Shown piece after piece: positions 1-9,699 of a stretch of 64,000 nucleotides of DNA. Origin of the DNA: Anthoceros angustus (lineage: Eukaryota > Streptophyta > Anthocerotopsida > Anthocerotales > Anthocerotaceae). Below the pieces are notes generated by a model. It made no database searches and was not told the DNA's origin. It was given only the letters and a program-made list of their open reading frames with translations. Position 1 is the stretch's first letter. Each line of letters begins with the position of its first letter. The DNA lies in contig MU008161.1 of assembly GCA_010909165.1 (NCBI GenBank), positions 310,001 through 374,000 of the forward strand. Direction: 5' to 3'. Position numbers and translations under genes: made by a program.

Positions 1-378
1 ACATCCACCCAAAGGAAAATCACATAAGAGGCGACAAACCCTCTTATCGCCTCTAAGGCAATGCCTTTATTACAACCCGAATGTTGTGGCCTCACGCGTA
101 CCTATACATGCGGAGGATACTGCATTCTTCATGGCTACCTACTTCTTCGATGAAATTGCTGTAACTCGGTGACTTCCCATGGCAGCCCAATCCCAACCCC
201 GCCGGAGGCACGCTTGATTATCCTTGACCCCTTGCCTTTGGCAGGGCGGTCTCCTCGACCTTGGTTGGGCCTCACTCCGAAGTTACACAAGCTGCCACCA
301 CTGTGTCTTCCTCGGTTTTGGTGTGACCAGCAAAGTTTGGGCATTGCTCCGCACCTCGGTGGGCCCTCGCCATTAGAA
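1..378. repeat. LTR-like direct repeat, copy 1 (cut by window start)
   Basis: This stretch is a diverged direct repeat of 1756-2190. Both copies share the CACATAAGAGG segment near their start, the AATGCCTTTATTACAACCCG segment and the CATTGCTCCGCACCTCGGTG segment near their end. Copy 1 lacks many single bases and short runs that copy 2 has, mostly inside G or C runs. A copia-type zinc knuckle lies between the two copies, so an LTR pair is a reasonable reading, but I did not find the TG...CA ends, a primer-binding site or target-site duplications. Confidence 0.5.
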
Positions 379-983
379 GCGAAATGGCATCCAAACCCCA
401 TCCGAACAAGTCCAATGCAGCGCGGAAGCGTAAGCATTTTGGATGAGCGCGAGGTGATTGGGTGAACGATTCATGGTATTCAACGTTACATGGCGAGACG
501 ATCGCCATGTCCATTGCATAGGAAGGCACGCGTTTCTCCTATTATGCGCAAAGGCATCATACAGACAAGCAGACCGTGGCACCGTGTGTCCGAATATAAA
601 TCGGAACCCTTTTGAGACAAGGTGAACGGTGCGCGGTCGCACCGGATGTCCGGGGTCGAGCCGTTTCATGTGGTGAATTGTTCCCCACCACTTTCTTGTT
701 TATTAGGTGAACGCTTAAACCCACGATTTTGATATCTTGGCTGGTGTGAAAATGTGCAGTCAGACCCCACATCGGGTATTCATCTTCAAATCTTACGTGT
801 TTTTTAAGGGTAGTTGATATAGTATAGCGGGAAAAAGCAAAAATTAGTAAACAAACCTTGAAATGCACGGTTTCATTTGAAACTCTTCATTCTTCATACA
901 TCATTTTTTCCTAAAATTTTAAAATAGCCTAATACACGGTTTTCCAAAAACAAACCCCTATTTTCACACCCTCAAAATTAGAG

Positions 984-1222
984 ATGAGGAGCCGTCTCTA
1001 CTTCTTACGAGACTTTGTTAGAGGGCGAGGCCGAGGCCGAGGTCGTGCCAAAGGACCGGCTCCCACACACTCCACCAATCCTACTGAACATACTCTGATT
1101 GGAGAAACTTCATATTCTTACACAGCTAGAAGAGGTAACAAGAAAAGTGGAATTATTTGCAAATGGTGCAGGATCCCAAATCATATGGAGAAGGACTGTA
1201 AAAAAGAAGAATGTCAAACCTA
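984..1222 (+). pseudogene. Gag-like fragment with CCHC zinc knuckle (copia-type retrotransposon)
   Basis: A short open stretch of 79 codons carries an RGRGRGRGRAKG basic run, then the zinc knuckle CKWCRIPNHMEKDC, which fits C-x2-C-x4-H-x4-C exactly. This RG-rich tract followed by a knuckle is the usual end of the Gag part of Ty1/copia polyproteins, where it binds the element's RNA. No protease, integrase or reverse transcriptase of the copia type follows, so only a scrap of the element remains. It sits between the two LTR-like repeats. The family assignment is inference from this single motif and its context. Confidence 0.55.
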
Positions 1223-1755
1223 GGAAGAGCTGCATCCGAGTACACGCGTCATTAAGAAACAATCTTGACTTTGTGGGCAAACTTGTAGCACCGCCGAACC
1301 TCTGCCGCCTCCGCCACCTCCCCTCATGTTCCATATCAAATTATACCAAACAGGCCTAGTATCGCCGAATGTTTAAGGACCTGCGACGCCTCGTGTTCGC
1401 CCTTTTGGGGCACTTCCCTTCCGCTCTTCTCTCTTCGCTTGCTCTCGCACTTCGCAATCCATCATTGTGTGGCTCGGCCCGATGAAATGCCGGGCACAGC
1501 AACTCCACGCCATGTTCGTGTGGTCCGCAATCCGGGTTCTCCGCACCCTCACTGATCGTCGCTTCCTTGTCCAATCCAACCCACTTGTCCTGCCCGCCGC
1601 CTTGAGGAGCAAGGGTCGTGATTCTTCAGCACCTATGATCACCTCCACACGTTAGGGGGTTCGTCACCAGAACCTCTCTAGAGTAGTTCGCCCACTTTGT
1701 GACTCGGGCAATGCATTAGCACTTGGCTCACAGAATCAGTATCCTGCACAACACG

Positions 1756-2190
1756 ACATCCACCCCAAAAGGAAAATCACATAAGAGGGGCGACAAACCC
1801 CCTCTTATACTGCCTCTAAGGCAATGCCTTTATTACAACCCGAATGTTGGCCCTACTGCCAGCTACCTATACATGCGGGAGGGATACCAGATTCTTACGC
1901 ATGGCTACCTACTTCTTCGGCGATGGGGCTGCTGTTAACTCCGGCTGACTTCCCCGCATGGCAGCCCAATCCCCAACCCTGGCGCCGGAGGCACGCTCGG
2001 CTTGATTATCCTTGACCCTTGCCTTTCGGCAGGGGCCCGGGTCTCACCTCGACCTTGGTTGGGCCTCACTCCCGAAGTTGCGCTGACAACTGCTGTCACC
2101 ACCAGGTCTTCCTCTGGTTTTGGTGACAGCAGCACCGGAGTTTGGGCATTGCTCCGCACCTCGGTGGGCCCTCTGTCCACTAATCCGGCT
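1756..2190. repeat. LTR-like direct repeat, copy 2
   Basis: This is the fuller of the two direct repeats (compare 1-378). It holds the same ordered blocks with extra bases at many sites. If it is a 3' LTR, the internal part of the element has shrunk to about 1.4 kb, far too short for an autonomous element. Confidence 0.5.
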
Positions 2191-2431
2191 GGAGGAGGGA
2201 CCGGAGTCCGTTCGCTTTGAGCCCGCTGGTTCGGTCTGTCAGACGCCAATGGGTCCGTCCTTAACTTCGGAGGCCGGCCCTCTAGGTCCATCCCAGAGCT
2301 CCGGCCCCTCCCCCTAGAGATGGACCTCACTGCCCCCTACTAAGGGTCCACCCCTCTGCTCTGACTCCTCTCCCACCGGACCAATTCCTTCTGTGGCCTC
2401 CAACCTAGGTGCAGGGTTCGGAGAGCATACC

Positions 2432-4039
2432 TCATGGTCCGTTGGGTCTATTGTTCCTGGTCCGGCTCGACCATAAAAGTCGCCGCTCTTCCTCCGACAG
2501 CTCCGCCTCACCACTGCTCCCATCCCCAAAAAGGGCAACCGCCTTCTCCTCTAGCCCTTCTTCTCCCTCGGACTCTTCCGACTCCTTTGGGGGCCCTACC
2601 GTCTCAGCCGGCTGGTGCACCACGCTTATGGCCTTCAGGTGCTCCGCGTGGTAGTAGGCGAAGTCTGAATCACCTGTTGGATGGCTTCTTCCACATGGGC
2701 CCAGACCCCGACCTCCCGCCTCCACTTGGTGCTCGGCGATCAGGTGTGCTCCTGCTCGCTAGGCTGCCTCGCCTCCCGCCTCCTTCCAGAGCCTTTGCGG
2801 CATCTTAGGAGGCCGTAAGGTAAGTCTTTGTGAGCTCTTGGAGCCGCTGCTTCTCGTTGGCTCGCTCCCTCTCCCGTTGCGCTTGAGGCCGCCGGTTGGG
2901 CCCTTGGGAAATTCATCTCCCTCCGTCCCGATGCGCGACCAGCAAGCTTCCTCTCCTCGCTCCACCGGTGCGGTCCTTCATGCTTTAAACGCGTTCCACC
3001 TCCTCCTGGAGTTCCCTCCTGAGCTCGTCGACATCCAGCTGTTTGCCCTTTTAGGGTTTCCTCCACCCGGAGGCAGAGCTGGAGTCGATCCACCTCCCGC
3101 TTGAAGTCCTCAATCCAGCCCTGTAGGAGCCCATTCCTTTCCTCCACCACCTGGAGTCGTAACTCCATGGTCTCCATCTCCGCTTCCCCTCGGTGCCGCA
3201 CCTCCTCAATGCCTTGGAGCTATGCCCGGAGCTCCGTTAGCTCGCCCAGCATTCTTGCATCTCCATTCCATGGGCAGCCTGGACTGCTCCCATTCCGCCC
3301 AGTCCTCCTTCAGGCGGGCGATCTCGTGGTCCCGCTCCCTCAATTGAGCTGTGGTTGCTCCGCCCGCCTCCCTCCAGCGGTTCTAGTCCCTATGGTAGTG
3401 ATCCCGGTCCGTCCTTGAGTTGGTCTCTGCGCCCCTTACTTCCTTCAATCGGCCTGTGGCTTGGCGCGGACTACGCCTTCCTCCCTCCGCCACCTGCCTC
3501 ACGACCTCCGCCGTTGCCCGTGCCTTCTCCAACTCTTGGTTCAAGGCCTCTGCGCGGGCTTGGGCCTCTTGCGCCTGCTTCAGCTGTTCATACAGCTGAA
3601 GGACCCTAGCACGGTCTTGTAGGGCGGACCTAGCCTCCCTCTCGGCCGTCCGGCACTTCTCCTCCTTGATTCTAGCCAGGATCTCCGCCTTACACTTGGC
3701 AGCTTGGATGGCCTCCGTCTGGCCATGGAGCTCGACCACGCGTCGCCTGGTGGCCTCTATCTCCTGCGTTTTCTCAGACGCCCGGCAGAGCCTCCAGATC
3801 ATGCCATCCGCGACGGACGCTAGGACTCGCCTGACCTCTTCCATCGCGGTGGCGAGTGAACTTCCTTCAAATCCCGCTGAGGGCGTGGGCATCGCATGGC
3901 CTACCAAGGATTGCCAGACCGTCCGTCGGAGCTGGTCTGGACCTCCGGCCTTAATCAAGAGGCCTAGGTCCTGCCCAGACCGGCCCTCCACCTCCTTGGC
4001 CCTAGGGCCGAGCGGCCTGTGTAGGACCAAGAATGACAT
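2432..4039 (-). pseudogene. Broken coiled-coil ORF, probably mobile-element derived
   Basis: On the minus strand an open stretch of 218 codons (4039 to 3383) is followed, after frame changes, by open stretches at 3201-2740 and 2725-2432. The first is rich in Glu, Arg, Ala, Lys and Gln with heptad-like spacing and should form a long coiled coil; the second also reads as coiled coil around its first 60 residues. Such proteins are common as Gag-like or ORF1 products of plant retroelements, but I see no diagnostic motif. Frame shifts between the pieces show it is broken, or that the local sequence has indel errors. The GC content is clearly higher than in the flanking DNA. Confidence 0.4.
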
Positions 4040-4419
4040 TGATTGAGCTGATGGCGATTGGGCTGCAGGCTGGCCGCCTCGGCATGCCGCGGACTAGGCC
4101 ACGCCTGACGGCAAGGGCCGGGCGTCGGCGGCGGCGGCGGCTTGCCTCCGGCCACCCTCGGCCGACGGCGCAGTGGCTTAGGGTCAAGGCGATGGCGTTC
4201 CGGGCCGTGGTGGTGCCTTGGTCCAGCAAGCTCCATACGCCTGTACACGCCAGGCGCAGTCGAGCGGCAGCGGGCGTCCGTAGATCTGGTGGAGCCTTCC
4301 ATGGTGACAAATGTGGTGGGGCCTACCACACGGATAGTCAGGTGGGTTCTTTTTTTTAGGGTATTCTCTAGGTTTTCTTTTAGGTATTCTTTATCTTCTC
4401 TTTTAGGGTATTCTCTGCC

Positions 4420-4860
4420 ATGGGGCCTTCTTCTTCAATCTCCGCCCGGGATACCTCTTGCCCTATTTGTGGAAAACTTTTCAGAGCTCGGGGGGTTAGG
4501 AACCACATCAACTTAGTTCACAAGGACTTCAACCGGACCACGTGGGAGGCTTAACTGCAGCTGGCTTTTTTTTTCTGTCGCTGCACCCCCGGCTCCAGGC
4601 CCAAATTCTCACTTTGGACCACCTTCGGGGTCCTGGCAGTGGCTTCACAGATAAGCTGGTCACCTTTTGGCTCTCCATGAGACCCGTTTTCTCGGAACTT
4701 GCCTACTTCGGCGCCTCCCGAGGCGCCTTCAAGATGATGTCCGTCTAGCCTATCAGCTCCCTTTGGAGTGTCTTGCGCAAGATCCCCAGGACGAGGCTGC
4801 TTGGGCGTTGTTTCTTTTTAATGTTGTCTCATATCGGCGGATTCCGTTGAAATGGGTCAG
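4420..4860 (+). pseudogene. C2H2 finger N-terminal part of a non-LTR retroelement protein
   Basis: Reading from about 4421 gives a Met-Gly-Pro start region, then CPICGKLFRARGVRNHINLVH, a C-x2-C-x12-H-x4-H finger. After a stop and frame changes, coding resumes near 4740 with AYQLPLECLAQDPQDEAAW. In a family of non-LTR element proteins known from algae and early plants, a C2H2 finger like this opens the protein, followed by a linker, a reverse transcriptase and a Cys-His nuclease-like end. The other two parts occur at 13.2-15.4 kb and 46.96-47.77 kb. The piece is broken by at least one stop and two frame changes. Confidence 0.4.
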
Positions 4861-5336
4861 CAAAAGGCGTGAACTTTCCCATCATCATATCCAAAAAGCA
4901 TGTCCCGAAAACCATGTACGTTATTGCGGGTTTGAAGAAATTTGGCATCCACTTTTCGGGACCGAAAAGAACGTGGCCAAAAAATTATTGTCTTTGAATT
5001 CATTCCTCCAAAACTTGGAAAAAGTGTGGAATCGGTGGATGCGTTTGAACATTTGTCGTACAGGCCGGTCTTATCATGTGTTGTCCTAAAAAAATAATGT
5101 CCATCAGAATAGAGACACGGTTTTGGCTGATTTGCAACATAATCGCAAATTCTGTGTTGTACCGTCATTTTGTGTGCCCATACTCTGCACTTGGTTAAGC
5201 CGTTTATGTCCATGGGGAACACACAACCTATCCACTCCTGGAGAAGTGCGCCGGTCAGCCGGCGCATACCTTCCCCACAGTCCAGCACTAGTAGGAGTCC
5301 ATGGTCAACTGAAAAACTAACTAATCTGAACTCCAT
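4857..5336 (-). pseudogene. Unrecognised degenerate ORF in transposon block
   Basis: An open stretch of 159 codons on the minus strand with no domain I recognise. It has a hydrophobic, Cys-containing N-terminal part and a Cys/His/Tyr-rich middle. It overlaps the end of the C2H2 element piece on the other strand and lies directly downstream of the other minus-strand fragments at 5.5-8.4 kb, so it may be the tail of the same dead element. No start site, splice sites or conserved motif support an active gene. Confidence 0.2.
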
Positions 5337-5506
5337 GAACCATGTTCATCAAGTGTTTCAATGTCCTCGCCTTCAGATGCAACATCTTCTGCAACGCCAT
5401 CATCCGTGTCCCTTCCTTCCATATGTTCCGAGCTTCCTCCACGCAGCAAAACGTACATGTTTTTCCGTATTATGGTTAGTCCTTGCATTTAGTTGCTTCG
5501 CTTTTG

Positions 5507-6205
5507 TTAGAAAACCCGTATGCCAAGATGAATGTATGCAGAAGCAATTTGTCGACGTGTTTCCGCAACCTCATGCTCCGTCGTTGAGAGCGACCCCCAC
5601 GACTGCCGCGTTGGTGGCTGATCAGGTAAAATCATCTCCTCTAGGTACCTGCCTTCAAATGCGTCAGTGCATTTAGTCACCCACCAATGGACTTTAATGA
5701 ATGGGGCGTCACATTGGAAGTCCACCTGTAGGACTTTTGCGAGCCAGAATGGTCGATTGTCAGCATCTGTCTCACAAGGCACCGCAATCATGTGACCTGT
5801 TTGTATCTCCAACACATCGCCGTTCAAGCTTTCTTGTTCCCGCCGCATCATCCGCCAGCGCTCCATACATGTCATGGGCACCCGCGATTGGATCTGTAAA
5901 ATCTCAGCCTCTGGTACAACCAAAGGGCGATGCAACTCTTCATTATGTGTTCTATCGTACCATTGCCAAGGGGTCTTCAATTCCTCAGCATGCTCACATG
6001 CTATCTTGTCCACGATGGCTGATTGCTCAGCCCAGAATTCCTCCCACCAAATATCCTCACCTGCGCCCAAATGGGTCCTGAGTTTTTCCTCTAGTTTCCC
6101 ACGCATTGCTGCAAGACTTCTTTCGGGATCTCTCCCCTCTGCAACCGCTTTTTTTGGACCTCCAAATGAACCAAGCGGCGGCTTGAATAGGAGTAGATGG
6201 GACAT
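5507..6205 (-). pseudogene. Fragment of a large mobile-element protein
   Basis: An uninterrupted stretch of 232 codons. The N-terminal half is acidic and helical (WWEEFWAEQ region); the C-terminal half holds a compact motif, RPFWLAKVL then FIKVHWW, that looks like a small beta-rich, BAH- or Tudor-like reader domain. Similar reader-type tails occur on some transposon proteins, but I cannot name the family. It appears to continue upstream (higher coordinates) as broken frames at 6304-6516, 6576-6914, 7079-7538 and 8234-8434. The whole block runs minus-strand and lies head-to-head with the methyltransferase remains at 10.4-12.5 kb. Confidence 0.35.
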
Positions 6206-6303
6206 TATTCAAAACTCCAAACCCTCGTCCGGTGACCAGATTCATCGGTGGAATATTGTTTGCCCCTCATCAGAACAAGTCCGCTCACCTCGCGTTTCTC
6301 GGG

Positions 6304-8434
6304 TTATTTTGAACGATCTTTGAAAAGATATATTGTGTTTTCAAAGAACTGTTTATAGCCGCCTTCCCCATAAGGTATTGGCCACACAAACTTTCGAAGT
6401 GGAACTTCTTTCACCTCCATAATTTTGGTTTGGGCGTATGCATTCTCCAAAATACCATTTGGGCAACGTAAAGCTTCCTTCGTGCAAGCCTTGAAAACCT
6501 CGAAAACATCCGTCAACGGTCATGAGTGTGCCCAACCGGAGGAATCCTACTTTTACCTTCTCAAAACCTTAAGCTCTACCAACATATTCGTAAGCGAATA
6601 GCGTGCATTCTTATTCTCCGTGCGGTGTTAGTTGAAGATAAAGAACCTTTGGTAGTAGTCCTCGTAATTTGAAATGACATCTGGATATTGGCTATAGTCG
6701 AGTTTGCATCGTTAGATGTTCCGTATGCCATGAAGAGTTCCGACATGGTGTAGTTATAAATCATGCACCCCACAACATGGACGTCGATCAAACCTACATC
6801 CGGTCCTTGGGTAACGCGTGAAATGTGGAAGGTGTCTTGTTGGTCCATCCGTCGATGGATATCCCGATATACTTTGCCGGGTCTCCATAACATTTCACGC
6901 GGTGCTTGATGCATTTTTCTCTCGGACTTGATGGCGCTGTGCGCCTCGGATCGACTTCAAATGCTTCGCAAAATAATCACCCAAACAACGTTGAGGAATA
7001 AAAGCTCGGGAAGGAGCGATAGCATAATCGAGTCCGCCGACGGCCGCCACTCCTCGGCCGGGCCGGCAGGCGTGCCGACTATCGACGGTACGGCGCGCAA
7101 CCGTGGCCGGTGGCCACCATCGCATTGCCAAAACACAATTTCACATCAAGCCTCACCTTGTTTTCTCTGTTTTCTCGCTCTTTATATTTCGTTTGAGGTA
7201 ATCGCAGTTGTGCACAAGGCAAACCGATTGCTCTTGAATTTTCACCTTGTGAAAGTCGTAGCCCAAAGTCGACAAAAGTAGGAATGAGAAACAGATCTTC
7301 GGCCGCATATGTTGCTTGTATTCTTGAAACACCTCGCCTTTTGAGTAAGAGTCGGAAGGTGATACACTTCAATGTTTGGCATTCTCTCGGCAATAAGCAT
7401 AAGCAGTTGGTTCATCCACGCAGACATCGATTCGATCGCCTTCGTAAAGGCGGACCACGCAATGTTCGGCGCTCTCGCTTCTTCTTCACGGCTAGACCCG
7501 ATACAATAAAGCGTCAAGGCCTCTCTACAACAATACACTTTTCCTCGTCCGACAAGAAACGAGTCTACCCTAACCCTTCCATCGCTCTCATAATCGACAT
7601 CAAAAGGGATTGTAGGTGCATCTCCGCTCCCCGCACATTCTAAGGAACCGATACCTCAAATCTCGAAGGTTGCCTTCCCTATTGTCCTCAAGCATTGTCT
7701 ACCACAGTTTTGCGAAAATCACGGGTAATCTGAACCTCTTCACATTTCATCTCGGGCACTTTAGATTGCCGTCTACTTGGCGTCTACGTGGTGGTGCCAT
7801 GCTCGATAAATGATTCGGACCGGGCTTCAAATTGTATATGCGCCTTTTGAGGTGGATGTTCAAATGCACCTCATCGAGTCCTCTTCCTCCACATGTTCCA
7901 CCGCGTCGGGGCCACGGTGGAAGCAGTATCTTCTAGATACAACCTGCAAACCGAGTTGGCATTCACCCCAGCAGGCGGCCATATCCGACCGGTCGTCGGC
8001 GTGGAGCACTTCCGGAGGAGTAGTCTTGCGGATGGCGGGATGTACGGCGAGGCTGTCTGAAGGACTTCCGTGAATGGAATCCAACATAAACAGGCGGTGT
8101 CTTTGGAATGGATGCGATTATCTGCGGAAGTGGTGGAGGCCGTGCACTGCAGACGAATAACACACATCCGGAATCATGTTCAAGAGCCTTTGGAATGCAA
8201 TCGATTTCGCACGAGTTTGCACGACGCCTTCATCTAGTTCTCCTCTTCAACTTGAATACCTTGTTGAGATAGGCATTTCAAGTAGAATAGTTGATGCCTC
8301 GGCCAGTGTTGCATATCGGGAGGAATCTCGCTCGCCCGACCGATAGCATCCAAGTCCTTTGACTTCAAGAACTCCTTCCACCGCTTCAACATCGGCAAAT
8401 TTTCAAGAGCTACTGCATGCGAGGAAGAACGCAC
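6304..8434 (-). pseudogene. Broken upstream continuation of the 5.5-6.2 kb mobile-element ORF
   Basis: Several minus-strand open pieces follow one another in different frames: 8434-8234 (WPRHQLFYLKCLSQQG), 8087-7860, 7538-7079 (WMNQLLMLIAERMP), 6914-6576 and 6516-6304 (CPNGILENAYAQTK). Between them stops and frame changes occur every 100-300 bases. Amino acid composition is protein-like rather than random, so I read them as one decayed coding region, but I do not recognise the family. An alternative is several unrelated fragments. Confidence 0.25.
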
Positions 8435-9699
8435 TTTGAATCAAGATCAAAGTCACACCCACAATTATAGACATGTGACATAAGGTGGTACGTGTGGTGT
8501 TGGATGATTTATAATTGCGGTTCGTGATGGTGATGTAATGTGATTCGATGGACCTTGAATGAGAGTGCAGCATCCTTAGAAAATGATGGCATAAGATGAG
8601 GTGGATGCATCGAATTTGTAATGGGCCTATTTTAGGCATTTGAGGTTAAATGAATGATGACCGTGTTCGGTGACCTTGCTACAACTTGAGCCGTTTAGCG
8701 TAACTAGCGGTGTTAAGGCTTTATCGTAATCCCGTTGATGCGGTTCAACATCCATATTTCATTTCCACAGCTCGAGCCTCTCCTTTTCATCAAGAGTTCG
8801 AGAGTCCGGATCAATTCTCTTACTTCCTCCCGCCAACTTCCCGCATGAGGTTTTGAAGATTGCGGATGGTGATCGCGAGGGCGCCACGGAGCAATAAGCA
8901 TGCGAGATCGACCCCGCTGCGTTGGGCGCCGCCACGCATCGAAGCGGAAAAATGCCGATGGCAGCGGCAGGATCGCTGCAAGGGGCGTCGGATGAGGGGA
9001 TGCGATCGCGAATGTGGTAACAGAACCCCACCGCTATTATGCAATTGAGAGAATCCTCTCATGGTAGTGTCCGGACGTCCACCTCAAAGGGTACTCAGCG
9101 AGAGGATATGAAGACATTGATGGCCGGTGAGCACCAACCTCGGTGGAAATCACTGCGATTCCTCATGCTTTTAACTTTGTGGAGCGCTTTCGGTGAAAAA
9201 GCTCCGATTCTCTTCCGCGGTACAACACGGACAAAGAGTGGAGCGTTGTTGCGGAAGAACAAGATCCAGTGCCTTGGATTCCACTCGGCCTTATGGATTA
9301 ACGGTTACAATGGTATTGAGGGGATTCGAGCAAGAGTGGATGGATTCTATTATGTGATGACGGAATGGGCGAAGATATGCACATACGCTTTTGGTCACCA
9401 AGAAACCTCATTTGCACATAAACGATGACATCAACACACATCTCCTGCGATAATGGATGCTGCCAAGATAATGCCTCGTCGTTGTGAGCCGGCCAGTTGA
9501 AATCGGCCTTGCGTGATTCCAAAAGTGTTCAAGATGTAAGTCGGTTGTATATGTATCACTTCCCATTTTCGCTATTAGGGTTTCGCATCTTTGGTATACT
9601 CATTGTTTTCCTCTTTAAAATGAAGCAGGGGAGAACAATTTTGCGCGTTCTACTCCGCTACGCCAAGGGGTCTTGAAGAACAGTGTAGTGATCGACCTG

